Positions 10,185 through 22,082 are shown, counted from the first letter of the stretch. The stretch is 64,000 bases of DNA from Polytrichum commune (GCA_950295325.1 OX485805.1:20259501-20323500); one strand, 5' to 3'. Translations and numbers: made by a program. The notes: generated by a model not told the origin, from the letters alone.

Positions 10185-10720
10185 TCAAAATTCTTAAATA
10201 AACCCTTGAATGCTCAAAATACTCAAATTAAATGCTTTGAATGTAAAGACCTCCAAACCTCTCCAATAAGCCTCTCAAAACTCAAGAAATTCAAATCACG
10301 TGCTCTTGCATCAAATGTGTCCTTGGACACTTCCAATGCTCCAAAGCTCCAAAGCTCCAAAATACCAACCCCTCAAGGTCCATTTTGTAACCTCAAAGCA
10401 ATCAAATCTCTAGGCACTTCACTTGCATGGTGGGCCTATAACCTATTGGATATCAATAAGACTAGAGATAGGATTGCACAAGCCTATACACATGCATAAA
10501 TGCATATGAACAATGCTTGGAGTGAGATGGTCTCATGCTCTCCTTGCTTTGCCTTTTATTGTTTTTCTTCTTTTCATTGGTTCATACAAACAATATAGGA
10601 TAACTCTTATCCCTCTTCGGATTAACATTGTAGCCTTATTTGAACCTTATTGTTTCTCATGTCTCTTTCATTACTTTTTTATTGACTACGAGCAATCTAA
10701 TGCTCTACCTTCCACAATAA
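10185..10720 (+). repeat. Right arm of the foldback inverted repeat
   Basis: Inverted match to 1267-1813, including CTCAAAGCAATCAAATCTCT and TTGACTACGAGCAATCTAATG. The open frames at 10206-10499 and 10513-10737 follow the repeat and are not treated as genes. Confidence 0.7.
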
Positions 10721-11820
10721 CTTCGCCCACAAGCTAACAAAATTTCTTGCCAACACTGTGCACCACCTCGCTCCCTTCACCACTCTCTCATCATTTAGTC
10801 TTTCATGTAACAAAATGCCAAAATTACGTGTTAGGATGGGGCCCACCCCATTTCAAGCTCAAAATAAAGAAATAATGCTTTCCAACACCAACTAGCACCG
10901 TAGGTGCACAAGGGCTTGACCTCGGCCCTTCACATAGGATAGAGTCACAACCATCCCCCTAAAACACGCAATCTTAGCATGTCCACCTCACACCCCCCAC
11001 ACAAATTTATATGAAAGGCCCAACACCACTAAGCCCTACACCCCTCAAGAGCATGAACACCACTAATTATCACGATTTTCAAATTTTATCCCACCAAATG
11101 ATACCTTATGTGTAAGTTTTATTTTAGTTATTTCCCTCCTATCTATAGGTAAGAAATATTTTTGGACGTAGACTTGAATGGGGTAAACCCATTTGACCAA
11201 CTCTAAAAAGAATAGGTCCTTAATCACGTCGGCAGTAAAATTGCAGGGGTCTATTTTTAGTTTATTGTATTTTGAAGTGGACATTGCCGTCATTTTAAGA
11301 TAACATGCAAGCTTGATTTATTTTAGTTCGATCAAAAAGATTCAATAGAAATTAGTTGTGTGTATTGATCACACAGGAATATCATATGATGAGTTCAAAC
11401 CTGTAGTCATTTTTTGTACTATTAAGGTAGGAACACCTTAAACCAAGACAACACCCAAAACCAACACTCTTTAAGATTTGCATAATAAGTACATGTTAAT
11501 TTGAGAATGTGAACATCAAGGGCCCCTAAATTTTTTGGGTGCCAACATAGTTTTCATTTCAAAAATTTGTATTTATTTCAATATTAAGTGGAGAATTTTT
11601 TTTTTGCAATACACTTGATCTCTTCTTTCCTATTTGAAAAAAATATATTTTTGGTTCATACAACTACCACATGTATGCCAAATGCCTTAAGTGCTTAGTT
11701 TAAGGCGCTTCTACGTATTTAAGGTGTATTATCATTTGTGCAATCCCTCTCTAACCCTACACCAACAAATCTTCTTCCTATAATACCCACAATAAATCAA
11801 ATTGACTCAGTGGAGAACTA
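10721..11820. other. Non-coding stretch
   Basis: No gene, domain or clear repeat seen. The sequence is AT-rich with a few C-rich patches near 10980-11010. Confidence 0.5.
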
Positions 11821-12026
11821 CACCATTTATGGTATTTAGTGTCACTTGCTATTTGGAGTTACGCATTGCTATAGCATTTTATTGTTAATGTAAATTTTAA
11901 CCAAGTAAAGATGTTAATGTTCTATATAGTATCCGAGCAACCAATTTGACCTTTGTTGGTAAAAATGACATCTTATTGCACAACATAACTCCGAACAATC
12001 AGTGACCCTAAATAACATAAATGGTG
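11821..12026. mobile_element. MITE, family with CACC...GGTG ends
   Basis: The left end CACCATTTATGGTATTTAGT and the inverse of the right end (CACCATTTATGTTATTTAGG) pair over ~40 bases. A TA dinucleotide flanks both ends (11819-11820 and 12027-12028). It is 206 bp long with no coding capacity. Relatives occur at 14055, 18674, 21767 and 37095. TA target sites suggest Tc1/mariner-type mobilisation, which is not proven. Confidence 0.8.
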
Positions 12027-12292
12027 TACATTGATTATCCCACATATAGCGTGTGGTACTAGTTCCCAAAACACAAACTATTTGCCAAATCTCATTTTTA
12101 GTGAGGGCTGAAATTTTCGCTAAGTGGTACTAGATTCATAAATACATGCTCATTTACCATACATTTCAAGATAGTTAGTGAGTGTTCGAAGGTGTTGGTA
12201 GAGTGCATAATGTGTTTTCGGGAAGCTCGTAGAGGCTTCTTCTTCTTTTCAATTGGCATCACTCACTCTGGAGGCATGTCCTAACACTACAA

Positions 12293-12295
<3 letters not shown>

Positions 12296-12342
<47 letters not shown>
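12296..12342. repeat. (GA)n microsatellite
   Basis: An uninterrupted GA/AG run of 47 bases. Confidence 0.97.
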
Positions 12343-12346
<4 letters not shown>

Positions 12347-12649
12347 CGGAACTTTGACACTTTGTGTTCCTGAAACCCTAGATCTACTTTCATAGCGTAA
12401 AGAAATTCAGTACCTCCTTCACTAATTTCCCACACAGACACTATTAGCCCATCCTCAATATATGGGATAATCAGTATATGTGTAATTAGGTTGACCCACT
12501 CTAATTTACCAACATTCCGCACTATTTTATATATTTATTACCACAACGACAAAATACAAGGATTGATGTTTGCTGTGATTGCTATACAAATGAACAAATA
12601 GAGTTGTATGTTTTTGTGAACTGGTTTTGACCCAAGGTAATTTGCATGG

Positions 12650-13150
12650 TCAACCTAATTGCGAGGTCAAACTAATTGTGCATATCAGTGTACTTAAAGT
12701 CCTGGTGTGTATGCTAATGATCTCGTTCTTTTTGCTGCCAAAAATCTCCCACTTGTGAGACCTGCCAACAAAATCTCCCACCTGGGCAACTTTGCCAACA
12801 ATAAGCACTTTGAACTGTGGAATCAGGATTAAGTTACACCACTTGAAGACTTCATTAAACAGAGCCATTTCCCCGTCAGATTTCACCCCCATACTCATTT
12901 CTTCAAACCAGCTAAGCTTAGTTTGACACCAACTGGGCAAAGTTGAGGTGTACTCTATGTTTGTGGACATCGCGGCCTTCAAAGAATGCAAGGGCATCTT
13001 TATTTTTGAAGTCGGACAACATTTTTCGGTCGGGTTCAAAAAGTTTTTTCCAAGTTGCCCAAGGGTTTGTGGGTCGTGGGTCCTGGTCCAGATCTTATGA
13101 GTAGACCCCTCCCCCAAAAAGCTTAATGAGGATGTTTTCGTGTCTGCCAT
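12650..13150 (-). CDS. Hypothetical 166-residue frame
   Basis: A minus-strand frame from ATG (13148-13150) to 12650. I recognise no family. It is soluble in composition, with several Cys and Trp residues and no signal peptide or membrane segment. No promoter signal or related copy is seen in the window, and a (CA)n tract lies just upstream. It may be a chance frame or the end of a decayed element. Confidence 0.2.
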   Translation of the reverse strand: MADTKTSSLSFLGEGSTHKIWTRTHDPQTLGQLGKNFLNPTEKCCPTSKIKMPLHSLKAAMSTNIEYTSTLPSWCQTKLSWFEEMSMGVKSDGEMALFNEVFKWCNLILIPQFKVLIVGKVAQVGDFVGRSHKWEIFGSKKNEIISIHTRTLSTLICTISLTSQLG

Positions 13151-13228
13151 ATACCAAGGACGTCATTACCAATCTTGCAGAACCCACTTTGTGATCAAAT
13201 GGTCCACAAACATGGGACAAATGGGAGG

Positions 13229-13230
<2 letters not shown>

Positions 13231-13294
<64 letters not shown>
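13231..13294. repeat. (CA)n(TA)n compound microsatellite
   Basis: About 46 bases of CA followed by about 18 bases of TA. The plus-strand frame crossing it is a by-product (His-Thr and Tyr-Ile repeats). Confidence 0.97.
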
Positions 13295-14054
13295 TCTATT
13301 CTTCATGAGAATTAGAGTTTCTCATTCACAAAGGCTTGCTACTAGAGGATCATTACTCTTGAACCTAATAATTTGCAAGCTTCTTATTAGATGGGCACAA
13401 CTCGTTAGACGTCAACAAGACAATCCCATCTTGTAAGAAATTTTTGTAACTATTTAACTTAGTACTAGATGACCATGGGTTAATTTGAGAAACTTGAGCA
13501 TTTGAGCATAGAGATCCTTAGACACACTGAGTGAACGACCTAAGATGCTAAAACTTGTTCTTAGAGCGATTATCTATTTATTTATGATATCCATTTAATT
13601 CATAAAGACTTTTGGGCGATTACCCAATGCACCTAAGGAAACATGTACTAAAGTGGACATCAAAATCTGGGGAAATGTATTCTCCACTTTATCACATCTT
13701 TCCTTCGGTGATAAATTGCTCAAAGGTCTTTGTATTTTGGTATGGTAGGACTAAGTTGTGTATTTAACCATGAACATGCATAACATTGCTATGCCTCAAG
13801 ATCCCTCACCCTTTCTAGAGATGTCTATTTTCATGGGGACTTGCTACGGTATAACCTAGACTCTGGCCGTCGATTTTTTCTAAGAATTAAAGAAAGTTCG
13901 TTCCTTAAGCTTTGGTTGGGTTATTATTATGCCTAGGGTGAGTGGCAGGTGGAGGTTAATGGTGTTTTGTGGGAGGAGCCCAAAGTATAATCTCAAATTA
14001 ATCCACCAGAATTCATAGTTGCACTCCCTATGCCTGTCCTTGGCCTTGCCAGTA

Positions 14055-14551
14055 CACTGTTTATGGTATTTAGTTTCATGTACACTATTTGCAAAGGGCC
14101 TAAACTAGATGTTTAGAGCTCTCAAAGTGTCACGCCTGCTAATTGTTAATATGATTGCATTTGTCAACATAAGTAACATTTCAATTTTTAAGTGAAAAAT
14201 ATCTACATTATGACATCTAGAGTACCACATTGGGACACTTTGGATGATAGTTTTGCGTTTTAGTTTGCAAGGGGAAGATATATTTGAGCGTACTAATGGC
14301 AAGTGTCATGTGTTTACATTTTCGTATGCAAGAGGAAGGTCTTATGGAGCATACAAATGTCAAGGATCACTTGTGTACACTTTAGTCAACTTGTTGACCA
14401 TCCTGTAACATAGGCATGCACCTCATCACAATATTGAATATACTCATGCCAAGATATTAGTAAGCGCACTTGAATGCCAAGTGACATGAGGTGACACTTG
14501 TGATGAGATTGTTCATCAATTTAACTTCGCATATGCCTCAAAATAACGGTG
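14055..14551. mobile_element. MITE, long member of the CACC...GGTG family
   Basis: It starts CACTGTTTATGGTATTTAGT after a TA and ends AACGGTG before a TA. Internal sequence (AAGGGCCTAAACTAGATG, ACTAATGGCAAGTGTCA, GCATGCACCTCATCACAAT) matches, in inverse orientation, the element at 18674-19206. It is 497 bp and non-coding. Confidence 0.75.
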
Positions 14552-16680
14552 TACCAGTAAACTGCTTCTTGCTTTGGCTTTAAGTACATATATATATTGG
14601 GAAATTCCTCACATGGTAGGGTGCAAGCATAGTCGATTGGACCACAAAGTGTACATTACGAGAGAAGATTCAAAGATGCACACTATATTTCGATATTGTG
14701 AACTTTTTTCTAAAATAAGTTATTTCAAAAAATCAAACAATTTTTTTGAAGAAGTCCTCTGAAAGAATTATGCACATATGTTTGAAGGTGGTAAAAGTAG
14801 TTGAGGGCTTTATGGAAAAATAAATCAACTTAAAAGACATTTTGGTACTACTTTATAGCCTTTGATCAAGAAATGTGTGATTTCTACATACTTGACCAAC
14901 TTAATGGTCCAATTGACCATCCTTGCACCTGGTAGTCATAATTGATTGAGATCTACTTGTATCCAACATGGAATTTATAGTCTAATATAGAAAACATGAA
15001 CTAGGAAGCACCTTATAAGTTATAAGAAAATCTATGAGCACCACTTCAAAAATTCATAATATATTCACTTTTGTTCCAAAAATAACAAGACCAACTCTCA
15101 TGTTCCTCATTTGGCTTTGCTAATGTGTTCATGTAAGTATTCTTGGATTGTCAAACCCCTACATATGTAGGAATGCCACAAGTGTCCACTTTAGGAACAT
15201 CTACCTTAATCCATACGCAATACTATCTCCATGGTAACAAGAGCTCCAAGTTTTGACATTCTCAATGAGGAAGAGAACGCTCCCTTGGATATTAGAACTT
15301 GCATCCCCATGTAGGTCCATCATTACTAACTCATTTTGCACATGGTGTTCATTGTTGTTATAGAAACTAGGACCCTTAGCAAAATATGAGGTGCATGTAT
15401 ATATGCTGACCTCCCAAAATCTTAGTAACGGGTACTAGACATATGTAAGGGAGGCTCATAAGCATCAAATACACATTTGGGGAAATCAACGTCATCACCA
15501 TACAACATGCTATGTCCATAATTCTACACAAAAGGAGAATAAAAAATAACAAACCACTACCAATAGACACACAACTATCATAGCAACCCCAAATATCCAC
15601 CAACCAATAAATAATTAGGATTACAGAAGAATAAATGCCAACACTCGCTAAGGAATTGTCACAACTTATTGTAGGGGCCGGTGGCTATAGGATACAACTC
15701 CCCTGTCAAGTAACTCACATAGCAAATGCCAAGTCACTCACATCACAATACAATGCTCGTACAAGGCCATCATGGATCAAACCCGGACCATTAAACATGT
15801 GATGCTATAATGAACCACTGAGAAGTCTTATGACTCGGCGGCCACCTCACGAAGAAAAATGATCATATACCCCTACAACACCACAACCACATTAACCCCA
15901 CCACTATGAAGATCATCCAATCACTTAGTTCCCATGGTCACTTTGGTTACCCTGGCTACTATAGTGCCCACCCCAAGAGGGGTTAGTAGTCCTGCACCAC
16001 TGATATTATGTCCAGTGGACATAATACCAAGGGTGGATCAAACGGGCATTTCAATCACGCTGATCCCACTAAGGTTAACGTTTCTTCTCTAGAGTAGTCT
16101 CATTGTGTCAAGGTAAATAAATCTTAAATGGTTACTTCTTTTGACTAGCCCACTTCTCAAATATAAAACACACAATTAGTACAAGATGGAGGCTGCAGCC
16201 ACGTTCCTCATTATTTTTAGAGCTCAAATGAATATCTTATTCGTTATCAAAGTAAAAATTCTCTTACTCATTGAATGGTCATATAGGCTCCTGAATCATG
16301 TTGACACTTAGGGATGATCAAGAATGTTTAACATATATTGAGCATGTAGTCCAATATGTTTTGAACACATTTTCTTTATGGGTCCGTTCTTGGAATCACA
16401 CCTAACTGCATTCCGGTCAAATATAGGGTGTCTGATGAAGATAAGTTACCACAATAGGCACGTCTACCTTGGTTCCAATTTCCTGGGTGTGGTCATGAAC
16501 ATTCGAATCCATAGATCCAGTAAACATAGGTATCCGAGTAAGAAGAGTGACCACAGGTCCACAGACATAAGTTGCTTCTGTTCACTAAACCACTGCAACA
16601 AGCTCTCATCAGGATACAGTTTTAGGTACTCTCTACTAACTTGTCAGGATGACCCCATAAGGAATTTGAGGAACTTTACC
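14552..16680. other. Non-coding stretch
   Basis: No recognisable gene, RNA or repeat. Short frames (for example 16378-16686) lack any domain. Confidence 0.5.
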
Positions 16681-16689
16681 ACCTAGGAA

Positions 16690-17456
16690 AACTGTGCACT
16701 GTGCACTGTCCGGGGATATTTTTGGGCATAATCGGTCAGAATCGCAGTGTTTCCAAGTCCAAGCGGTTACATGTTGTGATCTTCCGGTTTTTCTTTATTG
16801 ATATTAAAGATATATTCCACTAATATGATCAGTAATTTTCCTGAAGTCTTCAACTTCAGCCGGTTCATCTGTAACTAGCGGCCAGTACTCCCCGTTCTTT
16901 GAAATCGTCAAAGCTTGGAAAATGGGTTGTGATGTCATGACCGCCATCAGAACCCCACTGTAATTAGCTTCTGAGCACGAGTGCTCTAGTAATTGAGCTG
17001 CAGTACTCTATATGTTGCAACTGCTACCATGTGGCCCGGCCCTGCTGCAGCAGCATCCCTCTGGTCGCACGTGTGGGTTAGGATCTTGAAGGGAGTGAAA
17101 ATTCCGGCACATAATGTTTGTGCATGTGACAAAGTTAGTGCGAAGACAGAGTCCTGTTGAGCATGCACACACAGATCCGCCTTAAAAAAACACAGGCTGT
17201 TACTGCTTGCGCGTTCCTCCAGCTCAGTGTCCGGTGAGATTTTGGGCAAAATTGGTGGAGGTCCAAGTGCTTCCAAGTCCAACCAGTGACATATTGATAT
17301 CTTTCTGTTTTCTTTATTACTTATGAAGTATATCTTATAGATCCATCTAAAATGATCGGCGATTCGCCTAGAGTCCTCAACTTGAAGCAGGTATTTCTCA
17401 AACTCAAGCGGCTCATCTGTAACTAGCGGTCGGATCTCCCTGCTCGTAGCTCCAGG
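16690..17456 (+). promoter_or_regulatory. Duplicated upstream region of RWPxQGW gene copy 1
   Basis: Two direct copies of ~240 bases lie head to tail at about 16700-16910 and 17226-17450. They share TGTCCGG, TTCCAAGTCCAA, TTTCTTTATT and the block GGCTCATCTGTAACTAGCGG (in the first copy, GTTCATCTGTAACTAGCGG). The intervening part (CGGCACATAATGTTTGTG near 17103) resembles the upstream block of gene copies 2 and 4. Conservation suggests cis-regulatory content, but no factor is assigned. Confidence 0.6.
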
Positions 17457-17467
17457 TTATATAAAGC
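17457..17467 (+). promoter_or_regulatory. TATA box of RWPxQGW copy 1
   Basis: TTATATAAAG, followed ~35 bases later by TTCATCACCTCAGCACTCG, which is shared with the leaders of copies 2 and 4. The start codon is ~470 bases downstream, longer than in the other copies. Confidence 0.6.
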
Positions 17468-17935
17468 CGTGTGCGGCGTCAACATCATTATTCATCACCT
17501 CAGCACTCGCGGTGTAACTTGACATTGAACCTGGATACATACATAGCTTGAAGCACCACAACTGTCTTTGAACACTACCGAAACCAACTTCACCTCTAGA
17601 TCAAGGGCTAGCTCTAGATTGGCGGTTTAGTCCTTCGCAATCTTTGGCATTCTGTGATCTGATCTTCCTTTATCACAAGTGGTGATCACCAAACTCCCAG
17701 CTACCCGGAAGTTGAGTCAAAGCAGAACTCGTACAGACGGCCCCTCTCTCTTTTCAGGCCTCAGTAGCTTTGTGTAGTTTCTTTTCCCCTGGCAGTGAAT
17801 GAGTGTTCTCGTCGCTCCTTTCTCCCCCCCCCCCCCCCCAAAGAAAGAAAGAAAGAAAGAATTTGCACCTACTTAACATTGTGTAGAAGTTTTCGACCTT
17901 CATCAGTGACTGCACTCACGTCATACAAAGCAATC

Positions 17936-18280
17936 ATGATGAGGATCGTGCCTGTGAAGAATCAGGAGGTAGAATCCGTGACAGTCAACCTGGCCTCAAA
18001 GGAGAAGGTGAAGCCCAAGTTTTTCTCTGTGGACCGCAATCAAAGATGGCCTGTGCAAGGGTGGACGAGCGGGAATGAGTATATTTTGGATGCAGAGTCT
18101 GCTGAAGAACTTGCAGAGGAGGTGAAGAGGGAGTTCACATTAGATCGAAAGTCGAGGTGGCCACTGCAAGGTTGGTGCAAGGCTCCTACAGCGCCCAAGT
18201 TGAACATTGGACGCTCTCTGAACAACGGAATGCCAGCTGCGAAGGCCAGAGCTCAAAGCCGATGGCCCCAGGGTTGGTAG
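17936..18280 (+). CDS. RWPxQGW-repeat small protein, copy 1 (intact)
   Basis: 114 residues from the conserved double ATG (MMRIVPVKNQEVES). An open extension upstream is not conserved in other copies and crosses a poly-C run, so I reject it. Three Trp cores stand at residues 37-43 (RWPVQGW), 74-80 (RWPLQGW) and 109-114 (RWPQGW, the exact C-terminus). The first two sit in a repeated unit, F-S/T-V/L-D-R-x-x-RWP-x-QGW, 37 residues apart, separated by an acidic helical linker (AEELAEEVKREF). There is no signal peptide, membrane segment or known domain. Four further full or partial copies lie within 13 kb downstream. I do not recognise the family. Possible roles are a multi-core peptide precursor or a repeated binding motif. 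Confidence 0.8.
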   Translation: MMRIVPVKNQEVESVTVNLASKEKVKPKFFSVDRNQRWPVQGWTSGNEYILDAESAEELAEEVKREFTLDRKSRWPLQGWCKAPTAPKLNIGRSLNNGMPAAKARAQSRWPQGW

Positions 18281-18673
18281 AGAATTTTCTAAGGAACTTT
18301 GGAAACTGATGAGGAGATCACCCAGCTCTTGATTTCGGAGCACGATAATTATGGTACGATGCTATGATGTTATGCTGTAGTTTGCATTGTCACATTTGGA
18401 GTAGCCATTGGCTGATAGTTTCTGTGCATATTTTGCCTGTTGTTTCTGAACTAGAATGCGTGTAGATGGGTAGTGTATATAATGCAGGAACATCATAAGA
18501 TGAGCGATCTCTGGTTCATATTTTTGTACTACCGATTGCAATTTTACATTCAACATATGTAATGTAGGAAGGACAATGTTCCAATTCTCTTCTTGCCCCC
18601 ACTAAATATCAGCGTCTCACACTGACTTGTACACGGTGAACGACAAATATATCTTCATGCAGTAATTTCTCTG

Positions 18674-19206
18674 CACCCTTTATGGTATTGAATGTCACAT
18701 GCATAACGGTGTCGGTGTCACTTACCCTACTTGGCGTATGCTAGGTTGAACTAATGATCACCATCTTTATCATTAGTGTCACCTCATCACACTATGCATT
18801 CAAATGCGCTTACTAATATCTTGGTATGAGTATGTGCAATATTGTTATGAGGTGTATGCCTATGTTACACAATGATTTACAAGTTGATTAAAGTGTACAC
18901 AAATGACACTTGACATTAGTATGCTCAAGAGTATCCTCCTTTGACATGCCGCATATATATTCGGCACTTGCCATTCATATGCTCAATAATATATTCCCCT
19001 TGCTGCTAAAAACAAAATTATCATCTCAAGTATCCCACTGTGCTATACTAAATAACATAATGCAAAAAAATCTCACTTTACGAAGTTACTTACGAGTGAT
19101 GATGAATAGTATCAATTTGACAATTAGCAGACATGACACTTTGAGACATGCATCTAGTTTAGGCCCTTCTCAAATAGTAAACGTGACACTAAATACCATA
19201 ATGGTG
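18674..19206. mobile_element. MITE, long member of the CACC...GGTG family
   Basis: It starts CACCCTTTATGGTATTGAAT and ends with ACTAAATACCATAATGGTG, the inverse of the start. The interior is the inverse of 14055-14551 (GCACTTGCCATTCATATGCTC, TCTAGTTTAGGCCCTTCTC). It lies ~400 bases after copy 1 of the RWPxQGW gene, between that gene and a C-terminal relic. Non-coding. Confidence 0.75.
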
Positions 19207-19618
19207 TCGTTAGGTCAGGCATGACCTAATTTTCTATACGAGCTTCATCATGACAGAAAGTGGTGAGATTATCATTTCTACAATTGTCGGTTACTTTGTT
19301 TTCAAGTTCCCACCAAAGGACAACTGACAACCCTAACGCCGAAAGCTGCAATTTCGGATTCTTTCTTTGCAATCAAGGACATTGCAGTGACCCCTGGTCT
19401 ACTCTTGACCTCGTGTAGTGAACTTACATAATACTTGAAGAGAGCTGATTGAGGACTTGCCACACAAAGGCCAAGTTATGATCTTTATTTGAATTTTAAG
19501 TGACTGCCAACTGTATGTGTACTAGAGAGAATCAGTTCTAATAACAATGCACAAATTACCATGAAATAATGGAAAGGTTAGTAAACAGAGCTCACCTCAA
19601 CCACACCACACAAATACA

Positions 19619-19681
19619 GGATGATGTTCCAGCTGCAGAGGACAGAGTGCAAATTGGATGGCCTCAGGCATGGTACCCAGT
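19619..19681 (+). pseudogene. Relic of the C-terminus of an RWPxQGW gene
   Basis: The nucleotides around GATGATGTTCCAGCTGCAGA and GGATGGCCTCAGGCATGG match the end of copy 4. Translation gives DDVPAAEDRVQIGWPQAW, equivalent to PAAKARAQSRWPQGW with the core changed to GWPQAW. Nothing of the upstream cores remains, so this is a fragment. Confidence 0.75.
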
Positions 19682-20049
19682 TGGTAGGAATTTGCCATGG
19701 AATTTGGAGACAAAAGATTTTCCAGAAATTGCAAGGGATTCCAGAACACTAAAGTAGGCCTTGTTCGAATTACATCTAAGTTATACGGGTTCAGAGTTTC
19801 AGTGCTCCAAGTCAATATGTAATCCCAAAACGGGCAGTATGAGAATTAGAAGGCCCTCTGAAGACTACTCCCTCCTTTTGAAGGTGAACACTGTGAATGG
19901 GCGTAAATAAAATGGCCAACACCTATGTCTTCCACGGCAAGTTCCTTGGTTCCCACATGGTTGCTTGAAAATATTTGGCTCACCCAAGTAACCCCACTAT
20001 GATTGGGTGGGGCATAGGTGGTAGGGTTTATTGGAAATCAAGTGCTAGT

Positions 20050-20113
20050 AAGGTCACCCATCCGAGTATTTCCGGCTTAGATTGCTTAACCTTGGAGTTC
20101 CATGAGATATGGG
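20050..20113 (-). pseudogene. 5S rRNA-like fragment
   Basis: AGGTCACCCATCCGAGTA and then GCTTAAC and TTGGAGTTC correspond, in order and spacing, to the reverse complement of plant 5S rRNA (GGATGGGTGACCT and GTTAAGC regions, the internal promoter core). The rest of the 5S gene is not recognisable. It could be a 5S-derived SINE or a stray 5S copy. Confidence 0.6.
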
Positions 20114-20794
20114 TTAGGGCCTTGGATTTAAGCCACCCCTTAAGGTTAGGCACATGTCAAGGCCAAAATCTTTTTACTTTGGTCCACCGGTCTCCATTTC
20201 AAAACTGAGATTTTTGAATGTGTATGGTTTCTTTATAAAACATGTTATATGCTTCCACTTAGTTGAGCATATCACAACTAGGAAGAGGGATTTTTTTAGA
20301 CAAGGGCCTCACCACATTATTCTTTTTTGTGTCATGGCCAAACATGAATAAATAATATTCAGTGGTTTTTCTTCCATGTCTGGGAGTTGTGTCATGTCTT
20401 TGTTAAGACATACCTATCTACAAGCCAAGGCCAAATCATTCAAACCTTGGACCTCATGGCCTCCACTTGGATGTCCTAGCCACCAACTCCTTGCATCACA
20501 CATGTGCAACAATTTGCTTTGAACCTTTGTATATGGCAAGGTCACTTTGGGACTGATATCAACCAACTTCAAGGCCTAATTTGTTTGCCCATACACTATG
20601 CATGGGTAAATCAAACTCATGGGTTAATGATATTATGGATACACCACACAAAATTGACATATTAGTGAACATTCTTAAAAGGAACTCTTCAAATTCATTC
20701 TCGAATGAGAGTTGAATTGGACCATATTAGGATTTGATCAAGAGCTTGTTAAAGATCACCAACATCTTCACATCATTTCAGACCTTGTACAACG

Positions 20795-21760
20795 GCTAGC
20801 CCACGGAATTTTTGGGCTAGCGGCTAACCCAATAACTAAGAGTTATGGTTGAACATGACACCTTAATAAAATGGGCTAGCCCAGTTATAGCAAGATCAAG
20901 GCTTGAAAAATATGGGCTAGCCCAACTAGCTATTAGCTAGCTAAAGATAGGTCTAGTAGCTCAATTGGCTCAAGCTAAGGCCCAACTCCACCTGACTTTA
21001 GGGCATTGTTTTAAATGCTAAAAGATGCCCCACTTGTAGGGTTGGGCCAGTTCACATACAATGTAGTTCGGCTCGGGCTATTTTGTGGCCCTGGTACTTA
21101 ATGGTTGGTTTTAATTTCATATGTATTCCTACTTGTGGGTTGTTTTAGCTCAAGAATTGCCACATCACCCCTAACACTGCCGTCTTCTCCCTACCTTCTA
21201 AACCTCTCCTAGTTATTGCTAAACTAGTCTGTTAGTTTTGGTATCACTCCCTCCACCACCGAAGTGGTTCTCTTTGTTGCGGAGTTTTTCTTCTATTTCA
21301 TATACACTGGAAATACCAGTAGCCTTTATGAAGATGGCCTCCCCCAAAAGCACATTTTTGTAGGACTTTAGTAGCAAGCTGGGATAAGTTATCGCTTGGT
21401 GAGGGAGAGCTTTAAGCTTAGCAATTCGATTGAACCAGGGACAACCTCTTCATTTGCACACAAGAGGATCCAATTGGGTTTAGGGTGACGCAACACACAG
21501 TAAGGCGCTTGATGAAACAATGCCTCCTTAAATTCAACATATGAGCTAGTTGAGCTAATTTTTTTGGTCAGCTAGCCCAACTATATCAAGAGCCTAAAAA
21601 ATATGGGCTAGCCCAGCTATGGCTAGATCAAGGCTTGAAAAATATGGGCTAGCCCAACTATGGCTAGATTGAGGCTTGAAAAACATGAGCTAGCCCAGCT
21701 ATGGCTAGATCGAGGCGTGAAAAAATATGAGCTAGCCCAACTAGCTAATGGGCTATAAAA
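20795..21760. repeat. Element or array bounded by GGGCTAGCCCA repeats
   Basis: GGGCTAGCCCA and variants occur several times at 20808-20945 and again in ~48-base units at 21590-21750 (ATATGGGCTAGCCCA, CTATGGCTAGATCAAGGCTTG). The motif is near-palindromic. The 600 bases between have no gene. Subterminal clustering of a short motif at both ends resembles transposase-binding repeats of a non-autonomous DNA transposon, but I could not define terminal repeats. Confidence 0.5.
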
Positions 21761-21766
21761 AGTCTG

Positions 21767-21954
21767 CATCATTTATGATATTATTGTAACTTGTCATTCG
21801 GAATATTTTACCAAGTAACGTCTTTTATGATCTATATTGAGCAACAAATCTATTTGGCATTTGTCAGTTTATAAATAAATGTTTTACCAGTATTTCATAG
21901 CATTCCTTCACCTCACTTCAAAAAGTAACTTGACACTAAATACCATAGATGGTG
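21767..21954. mobile_element. MITE, short member of the CACC...GGTG family
   Basis: It starts CATCATTTATGATATTATTG and ends TACCATAGATGGTG before a TA. The interior (ACCAAGTAACGTCTTTTATG, GAGCAAC) follows that of 11821-12026. It is 188 bp, somewhat decayed at the left end. Confidence 0.7.
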
Positions 21955-22042
21955 TAGAGATGTATCACATGTAAATACTAATCATGAGGTTGAACTGAAT
22001 GAATGCACATTAATTGAGAGTGCACATTAACAACTATGTGTA

Positions 22043-22082
22043 ACTTCGAATAGTAAGTGACACTAAATACCATAAACGATGT
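22043..22082. mobile_element. Isolated MITE end
   Basis: TAACTTCGAATAGTAAGTGA followed by CACTAAATACCATAAACGATG is a right terminus of the same MITE family, ~90 bases after the previous copy. Its left end is not found. Confidence 0.6.

Larger units (their letters stand above)
1267..10720. mobile_element. Foldback (long inverted-repeat) element carrying a nested LTR retrotransposon
   Basis: The sequence at 1267-1813, read on the minus strand, matches 10185-10720 on the plus strand over about 500 bases. Both arms contain the same outer motif (TAGATTGCTCGTAGTCA on one strand) and the same inner text around CTCCAAACCTCTC. Between the arms lies a long array of ~70-bp and longer degenerate repeats (8334-9960). 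Taking out the LTR element at 1814-8333 leaves a unit of about 2.9 kb. Long inverted arms around internal repeats are known for foldback and some MULE-type elements. No transposase is visible, so the superfamily is unassigned, and the outer ends are placed only to within tens of bases. Confidence 0.65.

Noticed and set aside
12259-12522. Minus-strand frame over the GA run
   Set aside because: Most of its length is a Ser-Leu repeat from the microsatellite.
13140-13436. Plus-strand frame over the CA/TA run
   Set aside because: The His-Thr and Tyr-Ile repeats come from the microsatellite; there is no conservation or domain.
17795-17935. Longer N-terminus for RWPxQGW copy 1
   Set aside because: It begins at GTG, crosses a poly-C run giving PPPPP, and is not conserved in other copies, which all start at ATGATG.
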